In this document: in pieces, positions 10,352 through 21,006 of the stretch | Layout: each line of letters begins with the position of its first letter | How positions within the stretch are numbered: the stretch's first letter is position 1 | Assembly (NCBI GenBank): GCA_963575745.1 | Contig: CAUYUJ010020682.1 | Location: 402,501-466,500 of the forward strand | Direction: 5' to 3' | Origin: Prorocentrum cordatum | Taxonomy: Eukaryota > Sar > Dinophyceae > Prorocentrales > Prorocentraceae | Length of the DNA: 64,000 nucleotides | The notes under the pieces: generated by a model | What the model was told of the DNA's origin: nothing | The model's database searches: none | What the model saw: the letters and a program-made list of their open reading frames with translations, nothing else | Made by a program: the position numbers and the translations under genes

Positions 10352-11397
10352 TCAATGAAGCCGAGGTACACCAGGTCGAACGCGACCCACATGTGAGAAC
10401 CCGAGAGCACGGAGAGCAGGGTGTACTAGTCCTCCAGACGCCTCCAGGGCATGAAGCGCCTCCACCAGAGACGCGTCCTCGCCGAGAACATCATCCCGGT
10501 TCATGAAGCCCTCGAGGATGCCGCGGAGCCCGAGCCGATCAGCACGGGCGAGGACCACATCGTCCTTCTCGTCGTCAACGTGTTGAGCGTCATGTACGGA
10601 AAGAGCTGACTCCTGCACTACACTCCCCATCGGGCACGAAGATGGCACAGCGCTCCCCTCCTCAGAGCCGTCCATGGCGTGGGGGGGGCCCCGTCCATGG
10701 GAAACTGGCGATCGCCCCCGACGGCGCCTCCACCGACGTGCGAGACTGCGCCAGGCGAAGCCTCACCGCCGCAGCTGCTTCCGCCAATGCTGGCACCACG
10801 TTTGGCGACCGAATGCGAAACCTTTGCGAAATCGCCCTTGGCGGGCGCCTCCAACGGCTCCCAGACACCAGGCCAGAGCACCGAGGGCACCACAACGCCA
10901 GGGAGATGATCGATGAGAGAAGGCTGAAACTCCTGCGACTCCTCCAGGGCAGGAACGGGGCGATCAGGAGCCGCCTGGTCGGTAGGCGCCTGCACCTCCG
11001 CCACGCCGTACGGGGCGCGCAGCCCGACCCAGAAATCCTCGAAGACCGACGCCACGACCGCGCCTGACGGGGCCGCCCGCAAAGGAGAGGCAGCAGCAGG
11101 CGGCGGGGCGCGCTTCGCCCAGTTCCCCTGGGCATTCAGGTCCTCGAACACCTTGAGGTTGAGCTGCGGCGCCAGAAGGCGCGCCGCCGCCAGGGCCTCG
11201 CCGAAGGAACGAACATGGACGCCCATGGCATCGCTGAGCTCCCAGTGGCCCTCGAGCGCCGCCCGCAGCGCCTTGACGCGGATGTCGATGGCCTGCGAAC
11301 GGCTGAGCCCCAGGGCGGCGCGTCGCTCGCGCCGCAGCCGGCGGGCCAGCGTCCTCGCGCTCGCGGACGCCCAGGCCGCGCCATTGCCGGAATGCAT
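10352..11397 (-). pseudogene. Retrocopied ORF of unknown function, frameshifted
   Basis: ATG at 11397 follows the spliced leader. The first frame (11397-~10690, ~235 codons) includes SRSQAIDIRVKALRAALEGH, WELSDAMGVHVRSFGEALAA and VFEDFWVGLRAPYGVAEVQ. Near a G8 homopolymer at ~10681 the likely frame changes to one reading SALSVHDAQHVDDEKDD, LGLRGILEGFMNRDDVLG and EDASLVEALHALEASGG, ending at 10352. I recognise no domain; it is Ala/Arg-rich with amphipathic helices. Its age seems low because the SL has one change. The parent gene should lie elsewhere in the genome. Confidence 0.6.
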
Positions 11398-11445
11398 GGC
11401 CGCTCGCGGCGCCGCGCACCGAGGGCCTGCCGTGAGCCGGGCTCG

Positions 11446-11467
11446 CTTGAGCCAGAATGGCTACGGA
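11446..11467 (-). other. Dinoflagellate spliced-leader sequence (genomic relic, 21/22 match)
   Basis: The - strand reads TCCGTAGCCATT, one C where the leader has T, then TGGCTCAAG. The leader is normally added to mRNAs by trans-splicing, so its presence in DNA next to an ORF shows reverse transcription of a mature mRNA. The first ATG of the ORF is 48 nt downstream. Confidence 0.93.
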
Positions 11468-12330
11468 GAGCTCTCCTTGGGTGGGGATGCTGGGGCCAGG
11501 AGGGGGGTATGGGTGGGTTTCGGGTTGGATTTCGGGCGAGAGCTCGTGGTGTGGGTGGTCCCAAGAAGAGAGCTCATCAGGGGTGGGATGCCGGGGTCAG
11601 GAGGGGAGTATGGGTGGGTTTTCGGGCGAGAAATTGTCGTGTGCTGGGGGGGCCCGAGAACAGAGCTTTCCCGGGATGGGGATGCCGGCGCCAGGAGGGG
11701 GGATGGGTGGGGTTCTAGCTGGAAAGTGTCGTGTGGGGGTTCCCAAGAACAGAGCTCTCCCGGGGTGGGGATGCCGGGGCCAGGAGGCGGGTATGGGGAG
11801 TTTTCAGGCGAGAAATTGTCGTGGCAGGTCCCATGAACAGAGGTCTCCTGCAGGGGTGGGGATGCCGGGGCCAGGAGGGGGGTGGGTGGGTTTCGGGCGA
11901 GAATTTGTCGCGCGGGGGGTCTCAATAACAGAGTTCTCCCGGGGTGGGGATGCCAGGGCCAGAAGGGGGGTGGGTTTCGGGCGAGACATTGTCGTATGGG
12001 GGGTCCAAGAACAGAGCTCTCCTGGCCTGGGGATGCCGGGGCCAGGAGGGGGGCATGGGTGGGTTTCGGTACAGAAATTCTCGTGTGGGGGGGTCCCAAG
12101 AACAGAGCTCTCCCGGGGTGGGGATGCCGGGGCCAGGAGGGGGGTATGGGTGGGTTTCGAGTGAGAAATTGTTGTGTGGGGGGTCCCAAGAACAGAGTTC
12201 TCGAGGGGTGGGGATGCCGGGGCCAGGAGGCGGTATAGGAAGTTTTCGGGCGAGAATTTGCCGTGTGGAGGGTCCCGGGAACAGAGCTTTCCCGGTGTGG
12301 GGATGCTGGGGCCTGGAGAAGGGTACTTGG
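11467..12330 (+). repeat. G-rich ~91-bp satellite, array i (right part)
   Basis: About ten units, with GAGCTCTCC-like boxes near 11467, 11567, 11665, 11749, 11840, 11930, 12015, 12107, 12193 and 12282. The right edge is TTGGATGGCCGCGGCGG followed by TGCTA, then TAAGT-type repeats. Open frames through the array in several phases are a by-product of low stop density. Confidence 0.88.
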
Positions 12331-12344
12331 ATGGCCGCGGCGGC

Positions 12345-12705
12345 TGCTAGGTGGTTAGCGCGGATACTAAGGGGTTAAAGGGCTTAGTATGTACGTACAA
12401 GTGAGTTGTAAGTAGGTTATAAGTGTTGTAAGTAGGATGTAAGTTGTATAACCAGCTACTACTGGTTAGTAGGAGATACTAACCACTTACAGCTGGAGGC
12501 TAACCTTGCTAAGTCTCTAGTAGAGGTTAGCTCGCTAAGTCCCCACTCTAGCTGCCACTTACTAACCACTTAGTAACCACTTAGCTGCCACTTAGTAACC
12601 ACCCAGTAACCACTTACTAACCACTTAGTAACCACATAGTAAGTCCGCTAGCTAGCTTACTTACTAAGTGGTTAGCGGACTTACTAAGTGGTTAGCGGAC
12701 TCTGA
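12345..12705. repeat. Degenerate TAAGTGGTTAGC short tandem repeats
   Basis: AT-rich stretch built of CTAAGTGGTTAG-like words in both orientations (for example ACTTAGTAACCACTTAGC near 12567 and TTACTAAGTGGTTAGCGGAC near 12661). No coding potential. The same type borders the satellite at 33960-34203. Confidence 0.75.
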
Positions 12706-12865
12706 GAAGGAGAAGGAGGAGGAGGAGGAGGAGGAGGAGGAGGAGGAGGAGGAGGAGGAGGAGGAGAGAGAGGAGGAGGAGGAGGAGGAGGAGGAGGAGG
12801 GAGGAGGAGGATGAGGAGGAGGAGAATGGAGGAGGAGGAAGATGTGGAGGAGGAGGGGAGAGAGC
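12706..12865 (+). repeat. (GGA)n polypurine microsatellite
   Basis: Nearly pure GGA/GAG triplets on +. Glu/Gly-rich and Ser-rich open frames here are artefacts of the repeat. Confidence 0.9.
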
Positions 12866-12869
12866 GGCG

Positions 12870-13375
12870 CGGCGGCGACGGGCGGGGGCGACGGGCGCGC
12901 CTCAGCCCAAGACGGCCGCTCGACGCGGCGGCCCTGCAGGGCCGCCGCGTCGAGCGGCAGCCTGGCGCGGCTGAGCGCGGCGCAGGCGAAGTTCGCCTGC
13001 GCCGCGCTCTGCGCCGCCATCTCCAGCGGCATTGCCGCTGGCGCGGGCGGCGGGGGGGGCCCCGCGCGCCGCTCGGCAGCCAGAGCGGCCCACCGCACGT
13101 AGCCGTCGTCCACAACCCAGAGGGTTGGGAGACGACGACGTGCGACGGGCCGATGGCTGCCGAGCCCGTCCCACCCCTCGGGGATGTCGAGGAGGATCCC
13201 CGACATCCCCGAGGGGTCCTCCGAGAGGAGACTGCCCCATGGCTCGGGGTCGCCATCGAAAAACATGTCTTGATATGTTTTTCGATGGCGATCCCGAGCC
13301 ACGAAGCAAAGGGAAAAGGGAGGGCGCGCCCCCCGCGGCCTGTAAGCCGCACGCGCGCGGGCGGCGTCTCCTCCT
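12870..13375 (-). repeat. Hairpin cassette A (five consecutive palindromes)
   Basis: Successive inverted repeats: a 44-bp perfect palindrome at 12915-12958; a 37-nt hairpin with 18-bp stem at 12973-13009; a nested hairpin at ~13107-13140; a 16-bp stem at 13174-13189/13201-13216; ~25-bp arms at 13241-13300. Read on -, it matches cassette B (42655-43110) in order and in flanking words (GACGCCGCCCGCGCGC, then GGCTTACA). One - strand frame contains GSLLSEDPSGMSGILLD, which resembles GILLSEGSGTSGVLLD in cassette B, so a protein-coding origin is possible. Confidence 0.8.
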
Positions 13376-13935
13376 CCTCCCTCCTTCTATCCTCCTCCTC
13401 CTCCTCCTCCTCCTCCTCCCTCTTCTCCTCCTCCTCCTCCTCCTCCTCCTCCTCCTCCTCCTCCTCGCTCCTCCTCCTCTCTCCTCTCCTCCTCTTCTCC
13501 TCCTCCTCCTCCTCCTCCTCCTCCTCCTCGTCCCTCCGCCTCCTCCTCCTCCTCCTCCTCTCTCCGCCCTCCTCCTCTCGCCATCATCCTCTCGTCTCTC
13601 CCAACTCCTCCCTCGTCCTCCTCCTCCTCTCCTGTCCTCTTCGTCCTCCTAACCCTCCGCTCTCCCTCGTCCTCCTCGCTCTCCTCATCACCTCCTCCTC
13701 CCCTCCTCCTCCTCCTCTCCTCCTCTCCTCCCCTCCTCCTCATCCTCCTCCACCTCCTCCTCATCCTCACTCCTCCTCCTCCTCCTCCTCCTCTCTCCTC
13801 CTCCCTCTCCTCCTCCTCCTCCTCCTCCTCCTCCTCGCTCTCTTCACCTCCTCCCCTCCTCCTCCTCCTCCTACCTCCTCCTCTCCTCCTCCTCTCCTCT
13901 CGCTCTTGCTTATCTCGTCCGTTTTCCTCCTCCTC

Positions 13936-13966
<31 letters not shown>

Positions 13967-14135
13967 CTCCTCCTCCTCCTCCTCCTCCTCCTCCTCCTCC
14001 CCCTCCTCCACCCTCCTCCCCTCGTCAGAGGAGGAGGGGGAGAGGAGAAGGAGGAGGGGGGGCAAGATGAGGAGGAGGAGCAGCAGCAGCAGGAGGAGGA
14101 GGAGGGGGAGAAGGGGAGGATGAGGGGAAGGAGGA
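13376..14135. repeat. Long (TCC)n tract followed by (GGA)n
   Basis: About 650 bp of CTC/TCC triplets with small interruptions, then a purine-rich stretch from ~14026. With the polypurine tract at 12706 it encloses cassette A between inverted microsatellites. No gene is supported. Confidence 0.9.
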
Positions 14136-14159
14136 GTTTGAACGACCGCACCACTGATC

Positions 14160-14414
14160 GACGACATTAGCGCTGCAGCGCAAGAGGAGGCGGAGGAACG
14201 AGGCGGAGAAGAGGAATCGGCGACCATGCACTGTTCAGGTGCTGCAGCACCGAAGTGTCAATGAAAAAGGTGCGCTACAGCGCCATGCAGAAGGAATCCA
14301 CGTTTTCAAGGCGGAGAAGAGGAGTCGTCGACCATGCAACGTTCAGGTGCTGCAGCACCGAAGCATTTAGCAATGTGAAAAAGTGCGCTGCAGCGCCAGT
14401 AAGGAATCCACGTT
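14160..14414. other. Non-coding stretch with CTGCAG palindromes downstream of gene E1
   Basis: GCGCTGCAGCGC-like palindromes at ~14170, 14240, 14348 and 14386. A ~105-bp imperfect direct repeat is present: GGTGCTGCAGCACCGAAG at ~14239 and ~14347, with AAGGAATCCACGTTTT nearby in both. No gene seen. Confidence 0.55.
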
Positions 14415-16309
14415 TTAAGCTAAAGCGCACCACCGCGGCTGCGACCATATCGGGCGCGCCGCCCGGATGTCGCCGCCCTCGCGCGGCGCCCGCGCGAGCG
14501 AGCACACGATGCTCGCCGTGTGCGCCCAAAAGGCGTCGGCATCGCCGCCAAGCACGTGCGCGGAGGCGCGCGGGTGCAGCTTCTCCTTGAAGAAGTAGGG
14601 CAGGACCAAGCTCAAGCCATAGTAGTGGCCGTTCTTGGTGAAGGAGAGGTGTTTCAACACCTCGGCCGCAATGTGTTCCCCTCCTCCGTCCTCCAACAGC
14701 ACGACGTCGCCGTATTTGACGTCGTGGTAGCGGCACCGCGCTGCAGCGGACGTAACCAAGTCCGCAGGCCCGAACTGCTGCAGCAGTTCGCGCGAGATGG
14801 CCTTGGACGGCCTGGTGGCGTTAACCAGGCAGTTAACCTTAAAGGTGCCGCCATCCATGAGCTGCCACAGGTGCCGCTCGGTGACGCTCTTCAGGACATT
14901 GGCGTCCCAGCCGCTGGAGGCTGCAGCCCCCACCTGAAGAGCGTTCGCAAAGCGCTTGCTGGTCTTGTGCTTGCGTTCCAAAACCCAGCACGACGGCAGC
15001 GCCACATGGCCCCAACGCCTCACGTAGTTGGCGAAGTGGCGCAGGTAATGGAACTTCTGCGCCATCGTTTCCTTGCCAAAGACGCTGCTGTATGACAGCA
15101 AAAACCTGTTAACCGCAGCCGGCAGCTTATCCGCGTCTGCCTGGCGCCTGGATACTCGTAGGATTTCTTCCACAACGATCGTGTGCGCCTCGAACACTGC
15201 GCAAGCCGATCGGACTGCAGGCGCTGCAGCGTCGCTAGCCACCTCCCTGAGGAAACACGTCAATCCGCCCGCGCGAACGCATGTCCGAACAAGAGGGGTG
15301 CAGTACATATCCTACAGAAATTCACGCGCGCTGCAGCGCATGTATTATTAGTCTGGCGGGGGCGCGAAGCATGCAATGATACTTGCATGGGTGTGAGCCC
15401 CTCGCTGGCGGTGCACTTGAAATGCTTGCTGCCAACGTGGGACCTCACGCGCTTCTCGCCGAAGATCGCGCACGTGTCGGGGGAGATGGAGTGGCACCCT
15501 GGAAGCGACCAGCCTTGGAAATATGCGTCTGCACGCGCCCAGTAACCCTTGAACCTTCGAAACATTTGGAACGCCAGAATGTTATATGTACCGTTGACGA
15601 AAATACAATGCATCCAATCAAACATGACTGTCTCGAGCGGCTTGAGTTGCCGAACCCGCTCAGGCAAATGGGGGTCCCAGTTCCAGCCAAGTCGGCGCTC
15701 CAACTCCTGGAACTCGCCCTTGTTCACGATGTTGACCCCTTCGATCAATCTGTTGCAGATGGCATCGAGCAACGGCGCCGTCATCGGCTGCAGCCGCGAC
15801 GCATCTGGTTCCGAGTGGTGAACAGCGACACCCGTCGTACCAGAAGCAACTATATCCCGAACTTCGCCCTTCAAGAACACGTTGCGGCACATAAAACATG
15901 GTTTGGTTCCTGACGAACCTTTCATTCCGATCAAGCGGTGCATTGCATCCTCGCCCGCGATCCGACAGAGTCGCTGCAGCGACGCAAGAAGGCGTAATGG
16001 ATATATACATGTGCGCATGTATGCTAACTAATCATGGGTGCTATGCGGCGACCGCTGCAGCGGCTGCATGTAAATTCCGAGGTCCATCTGGATGAGCTCC
16101 GTCGCGCCGTCGGGGCGCAGCCGCAAGCTGATGCTTGCGCTGAAGTTGCGCCCCTGATCTGCGCGAGGATTGCGTCCAGTAGCATCGGCAGTCCGCGCGG
16201 CTGGATGTCGTTCGCGGTCTTGGCCCGCATCGTCGCGAGCTGGAACCACGCATCCTGCGAACAAATCGCAGCACAACTGGCGCTGCAGCGCCTCTCTCTC
16301 TCTCTCTCG

Positions 16310-16395
<86 letters not shown>

Positions 16396-16429
16396 CTCTC
16401 TTCTCTTCGCTTCTCTTCTCTTCTCTCTC

Positions 16430-16510
<81 letters not shown>

Positions 16511-19500
16511 CTCTCTCTCTCTCTCTCTCTCTGACCAAGAGGCAGCATCGATACGTTCCTCGATCACTCAGCACTACCTTTGTTGACGACAGCAACTCCA
16601 CTACCCACGCCGCGTCTGAGCTGCAGAAATCTCTCGACGAAACCGCCAAGTTCGATCGATTCTCAGGTCAACGCATTCACCCTGGTAAAGTGGCAGGGTG
16701 GGCGCTCACCGATGAGCTTCACGCCGCCGTTACCCAGCTCACACTGGCGGAGCGGCCCCCACGTGTGGTCGATTCCTTCAAGCTCGTCGGGAGTTACATC
16801 AACGCAGAGGCAGCGCCGGCTCCAGCCGCGCTTAACCTTACCGCCACCGCTGACGCCCGTGTACGGAGAGCGACTATCCGCCTGCCGCGCATTGGCAAGC
16901 TCCCATCGCCGATGCTTATCAAGGCGCGGCACGCCCGTTCCCTGGCTGCCAGCGTCTGCACCACGGGCACCGACATTCAAGCACCATCAGGCCCAGCCAA
17001 GACTGCCTACAACCACGCCCTCAAGGCGGCTATCCGCCCAAGGGGAACAAGTGGGTCGAGTTCTGGACTCTCATGGCCGTGTGCGTCCCAGGACACGCCC
17101 TGGAGATCGACGCCATCACGCAGCGTGAAGCATTCCTGTGCCTGCGGCGACAGGTTAACCGCGACGTTACACTCTGCGGGCTCGCCAGAGACCTCCAACA
17201 CCACGTCCAGAACCTGTTTGGTGGAGGACCCGTCGGACGACTCGTCCAGTCGCTCCAGCAGCTCCGATGGACCTGGCCCACATTTGGCATCATGTACGAC
17301 GACTGGGGCTGCCAGATCAGCTGGCTGAATTTACCCCAAAACGCCTTCCTACACATGCTGCGGGCCTCGCAACGCAGGGCTCTTCTGCGGAGGATCAAGC
17401 CGCGGCGACACGACCTTGGCTACCTAGCCTCTGTCAGACAGGGCCTCGACCTCTTCGCCAGCACGTGGCTCGCCCGAACTAAAGGAGCAGCCAAATGCAC
17501 TGCTTGGCAGCTGGCGCTCCTCCTGAACTACCTGTCGGGCGGGGATCACACCCAACAGCGACGATCCCGATCAAACACGTCGGCAGACCCCAGCCCCATC
17601 TGCCGATACTGTGACGAGGAAGAGGAAACTCAGGAGCACACTGTCCGCGACTGCAAGTGCTGGGCCCGAGAAAGACTCCCTCTCACCACCCTCATCAGTG
17701 ACGACCAGTGGGACCGTCTTCCGCCGCACACAAGACACTGCGGGCTCTTCGACGAAGACCCAGCCCTCCTCGACCTGCAGGCCGACCTCGCGAGGGACCC
17801 GCTGCCACAGCCCATACCGCGGCCCCCCCCTGAGGGAGATCCTGCGGCTTCAGCCCAGGACACCTACACCACCTACCTTGACCACGACACTGGTTGGACA
17901 TGGGTCTACGCTGCCACGGACGGTGCATGCACCAACCAAGCCATCACATTGCTAGCACGAGCGGGCTACGGCGTCTACTACGGCATCGACCACCGCATGA
18001 ACTACAGTGCACGCGTTCACGGCCTAACGCAGAACGCCCAGGTTGCGGAGACCCTCGCCGTTGTCCACCTTACGGCATGTGCCGAACGGCCCGTGCACGT
18101 TTTCGTGGACAACCAGGCGGTGGTCGATGGGTTCCAAAGCATCATCGACGGACATCCAGCGCCGCAGGGCACGCACGCGGAGCTCTGTGAAAAGATCCAC
18201 CGATGTGTTATGGCCAAGCCCAACATGTTTCGCGTCGAAAAAATCGCCAGCCACCTGGGAGACATGGGCATCGACCTTGGGCTCATCGGGCCCATTGCGG
18301 AGGAGTTCAACCGTCAGGCTGACGCCCTTGCCACAATGGCGGCACGCACTCACAACCTTCCTGACGACATTGTTGAAGCTGCCAAAACACGACATCGCCA
18401 AGCGACCGTGCTCCATGGGGTCGCTGTCGCTATCTACGAGCGCAGACACGCACTCTGCCGCTCCCACACCGCAGGGCTGGGTTTACAGCTGCAGAACTCA
18501 GCAAAATGGAACCAAACCCCCTGCTGTCGGACCAGGCACCACCCGCGGCTGGACCATTCATCCCGCAAGACCCGGATGAGCTCTGGGCCGAGGCCCAACG
18601 GGCGATGCTCGATGAACAGGAGGACGACCCGTTCGGCTTCGGTGGGGGATTGGACTTCTTGGACGACGGCCCAGTCAGCGCAAACCCTGCCCCGTCGGGC
18701 AACCTCTCGACGCCTACCGCGACTCCGACACCGAGAGCGACATCGCACCCACATGATGATGTCGCTCACCGCCAGGACGCCGACGATGACCTGGCTGATC
18801 CCCTCGGACTGAGTGGCAGCATAGACGACGCCCCGCCGACACCCCACGCTGCCGACGATGCCGCCCCATCGAGACGCCACCCGACTACGCGACCGACATC
18901 CGAGCCCTCGCACGGCATCATGATTGGTCCTACCGTGCCACCCACTCCGTCCCCCCACCAGCGCCAGCCCGCGGGGGCGGCTCCAGCCCCCCCGCAGGGC
19001 ACCGAGCCAGTCAGGCCGTCGCACCCCGTCCACGCTTCCACTGTTGCTGGGCGCGAGGATGCGGCTCTTCCGACCTCACGGGGCGTGGCCCTAGCGGCTC
19101 CAGCCCTGGGGCCGCGTGTTACCCTCCAGTCGCCTCTCAAGGGTGACGGCCGTCAGCACACGGAGTGCCGTACTGCGCTAGTCCACCACCTGGCCAGGCG
19201 CACTGATGACCTCGTCCCTCCCACGAGGCCCGCGGCCGCTGGCACTGAGCAGCCGCCCCTCACCGACCGCGAAACTGAGCTGTCCCAGGCTATGGCCGCT
19301 CTCCAACAGAGGTGTGCTGCTCTCGCCGCTGACCTTGCCGCTGCTCAAGCCCGTCAAGGCCCTCTGCTCCAGCGCCTCCACCGCGCCGGGCGTGCCTTCG
19401 CCGAGCTGCTTACGCCCTCGCCCGATGGTGCAGCGCCGCCACTCACCATCCAAGCTATGCTGTCATCGCTCCGCGGCGCTCCACCTGGTGTCCCGCGCTA

Positions 19501-19875
19501 ATTTCCTCCTTTCTGCCTGCCCGTGTGTACGCGTGGCTCCGCGTCCACGGTGTCAGGGCGCGGGGGCGGGGGGTGCCCCGTCCCTGCGCGCCGCTTTGCG
19601 GCCAAGCGCCCAACTGGCGGTCTGCCAAACCGCCTAGCCACGTGTCAGCACGTCGCCTTCCTTGTTGGGGCCTCTTTCTTCACGCGGTCTGACATGTGAG
19701 ATCTTCACCGTCTGTCCGCCGTCTGTAGCGTCTGTCGCATTGCGCCGGGGGAGGGGGTTTTGTTGCCCGCCCTCGTATCTTAAGGCTGCACCGCCGCTAA
19801 TAGTGCTTGGCGAGTTGTCGCACCGCAGTGCGCCTCGCGGACGGACCCTGGTCCGCCTACTTGTCCGCTCTCTCC

Positions 19876-19960
<85 letters not shown>

Positions 19961-20042
19961 CTCTCCCTCTCTCTCTCTCTCTCTTTCTTTCTCTTTCTTC
20001 TTCTTCTCTCTCTCTCTCTCTCTCTTATATAATATATAGGTT

Positions 20043-20077
<35 letters not shown>

Positions 20078-20100
20078 CTCTCTCTCCTCTCCTTCTCTCT

Positions 20101-20151
<51 letters not shown>

Positions 20152-20160
20152 GCTCTCTCC

Positions 20161-20194
<34 letters not shown>

Positions 20195-20790
20195 CTCCTC
20201 TCTCTATCTTCTCTCTCTCTCTCTCTTCTCCCTCTACTCTCTCTCTCTCTCTGCGCTCTCTCTCTCTCTCTCTCTACCCCCCCCCCCCCCCCCCCCGCAT
20301 ATATCGTTGCTGCAGCAACGCTATCGCGAAAGTCCTCCGTCGAAAGCGCCTGCGGGCCGAATTCCGCGATCGCCCAGTAGATGCCCCAGGACTTGCGGTT
20401 CTCCACGTGCGCCAGCGCGTTGCCAGCGCTTATTTCATCGCCGTAAATGATGATGTGCCACGGGCGTGGCAGCTCCAGCGCCCGCTGCCACAGAGGCTGC
20501 GTCGCGGGGAGGGCGCTGCAATGCCACAGAATTGCTGCTGGACTGCAGATCTCCACCGCGTGCTGCCCGACGATCATGTTCTGGTGGAGCTTGCCGCGCG
20601 GCGTGTTCTCACCGACCATGAGCTCCCGAGCGTCTCTGATATCCTGGCGTCGGGATCCTAATTCGGGGATTCCGTCTCGCTTCGCGGACGCCAGGAATTG
20701 CGCCATCGCATTACAATGCATGAATGGCAGTTCCGCGCGAAGGCGGGGCAGCTGCCGCAGCTTCGCTGGGTGGTCGTCCTCTGCCGCCAT
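14415..20790 (-). CDS. Family E gene, copy 1 (E1): transposase-like protein, 4 exons
   Basis: Exons by alignment with the single-exon E2: 20790-~20320, ~16254-16065, ~15945-15383 and 15311-14415. Acidic motif 1 is IIIYGDEISAGNAL (exon 1). Motif 2 is EDAMHRLIGMKG, with a Cys pair KPCFMCRN, and motif 3 is MFDWMHCIFVNGTYN (exon 3). Exon 4 continues with AQKFHYLRHFANYVRRWG and YGDVVLLEDGGGEHIA. Three spaced acidic residues with a CxxC pair suggest a DDE/RNase H-fold transposase (inference). Exon 2 has a frameshift near 16145, so this copy may be dead. Introns show CTGCAG palindromes next to GT/GC/GA-type donors. Intron 1 is ~4 kb because a LINE landed in it. Confidence 0.6.
16291..16535 (+). repeat. 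(CT)n microsatellite, left of the LINE
   Basis: Nearly pure CT dinucleotides inside intron 1 of E1. Together with the tract at 19868 it brackets the LINE. Confidence 0.95.
16573..17045 (+). pseudogene. LINE reverse transcriptase, C-terminal fragment
   Basis: The frame begins in RT motif C (FVDD) and runs through HAASELQKSLDETAKFDRF, VAGWALTDELHAAVTQL, VVDSFKLVGSYINAE (the F-K-x-L-G-x-x-I signature after the palm) and PSPMLIKARHARSLAAS. Near 17035 the coding sense moves to another frame (NKWVEFWTLMAVCVPGHALE). The rest of the RT and any endonuclease are missing. Confidence 0.7.
17030..18812 (+). CDS. LINE zinc finger and RNase H domain
   Basis: ORF (first ATG 17073). It carries a C-x2-C-x8-H-x4-C finger (CRYCDEEEETQEHTVRDC, ~17600) and an RNase H1 domain with the acidic set visible: Asp in YAATDGACTNQ, Glu in NAQVAETLAVVHL, Asp in HVFVDNQAVVDGF and a late Asp in RQADALATMAA. 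The role is removal of RNA from the RNA/DNA hybrid during retrotransposition. After ~18480 this frame becomes Arg/Thr-rich and unconvincing; the overlapping ORF from 18506 looks like the real continuation. Confidence 0.78.
18506..19501 (+). CDS. LINE downstream ORF, Pro/Ala-rich with coiled coil
   Basis: 331-codon ORF starting at ATG 18506, overlapping the end of the RNase H frame. Acidic N-terminus (FIPQDPDELWAEAQRAMLDE, FGFGGGLDFLDDGP), a long low-complexity middle and a C-terminal coiled coil (ETELSQAMAALQQRCAALAA through FAELLTPSPDG). It may be a separate ORF or a C-terminal extension after a frameshift. Function unknown; chaperone-like coiled-coil ORFs are common in LINEs but usually lie upstream. 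Confidence 0.5.
   Translation: MEPNPLLSDQAPPAAGPFIPQDPDELWAEAQRAMLDEQEDDPFGFGGGLDFLDDGPVSANPAPSGNLSTPTATPTPRATSHPHDDVAHRQDADDDLADPLGLSGSIDDAPPTPHAADDAAPSRRHPTTRPTSEPSHGIMIGPTVPPTPSPHQRQPAGAAPAPPQGTEPVRPSHPVHASTVAGREDAALPTSRGVALAAPALGPRVTLQSPLKGDGRQHTECRTALVHHLARRTDDLVPPTRPAAAGTEQPPLTDRETELSQAMAALQQRCAALAADLAAAQARQGPLLQRLHRAGRAFAELLTPSPDGAAPPLTIQAMLSSLRGAPPGVPR
19502..19867 (+). other. LINE 3' untranslated region
   Basis: No ORF of note between the last stop and the (CT)n tract; presumed 3' UTR. No poly(A) is visible, so the CT tract may serve as the element's 3' tail. Confidence 0.45.
19868..20297 (+). repeat. (CT)n microsatellite and C-run, right of the LINE
   Basis: ~400 bp of CT repeats with interruptions (a TTATATAATATATAGG island near 20024), ending in a ~20-nt C-run at 20277-20296. 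It lies directly beside the donor end of E1 intron 1. Confidence 0.92.
20305..20320. repeat. Intron-end palindrome at E1 exon 1 donor
   Basis: CGTTGCTGCAGCAACG is a perfect 16-bp palindrome exactly where coding similarity to E2 stops. It is the clearest example of the motif that marks intron ends across 14-34 kb. Confidence 0.75.
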
Positions 20791-20849
20791 CGCGCGCGTT
20801 CCCGAGGCAGGCTTGCCTCAGTCCTGCGCGCGCGGAGGGGCCCCTCCGC

Positions 20850-20871
20850 TAGGGGCCACGGCGACTACGGA
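20850..20871 (-). other. Possible spliced-leader relic upstream of E1
   Basis: The - strand reads TCCGTAG at the 5' end and TGGC later at leader spacing, about 60 nt before the ATG at 20790. Only ~13 of 22 positions match, so it is weak alone. Confidence 0.3.
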
Positions 20872-21006
20872 TGGAAATGGGGCTGCATCGCGTGGAGAGC
20901 AACCAAATGCGCGCTGCAGCGCCAACTGCCAAGCAACAGTCTGGGAGCACATGGCGCTACAGCGCCGCTAACGTTCAATGATGACAATCTGACGCGCTGC
21001 AGCGCG

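Larger units (their letters stand above)
10225..11477 (-). mobile_element. Processed retrocopy of a trans-spliced mRNA (SL to poly(A)) with 11-bp TSD
   Basis: On the - strand the insert starts with a spliced leader (11467-11446, one mismatch), carries a ~1-kb coding region and ends in an A-rich tail (T9-C-T15 on + at 10239-10263). AGAGCTCTCCT is found directly outside both ends (10225-10235 and 11467-11477; the shared A at 11467 could belong to either). Removing the insert and one TSD copy restores a normal satellite unit. This is the signature of LINE-type retroposition of a mature mRNA. Confidence 0.88.
16555..19867 (+). mobile_element. 5'-truncated LINE (RT end, zinc finger, RNase H) inside intron 1 of E1
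   Basis: The + strand insert starts just upstream of a reverse-transcriptase motif C (TTFVDDSN, 16576-) and keeps only the C-terminal RT part, a CCHC-like finger, an RNase H domain, a further ORF and a 3' UTR. It is antisense to host gene E1 and sits between two (CT)n tracts. Truncation from the 5' end is typical of target-primed reverse transcription. No TSD can be seen because both flanks are CT repeats. Confidence 0.78.

Noticed and set aside
12664-14230. Ser/Pro/Glu-rich proteins of 200-400 residues
   Set aside because: Mostly GGA/TCC triplet repeat translations; only the cassette A part has any cross-copy similarity.
16024-16649. Ser-Leu or Arg-Glu repeat proteins
   Set aside because: Translations of the (CT)n microsatellite. 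The same applies at 19780-20790, except for the real E1 exon 1 at 20320-20790.
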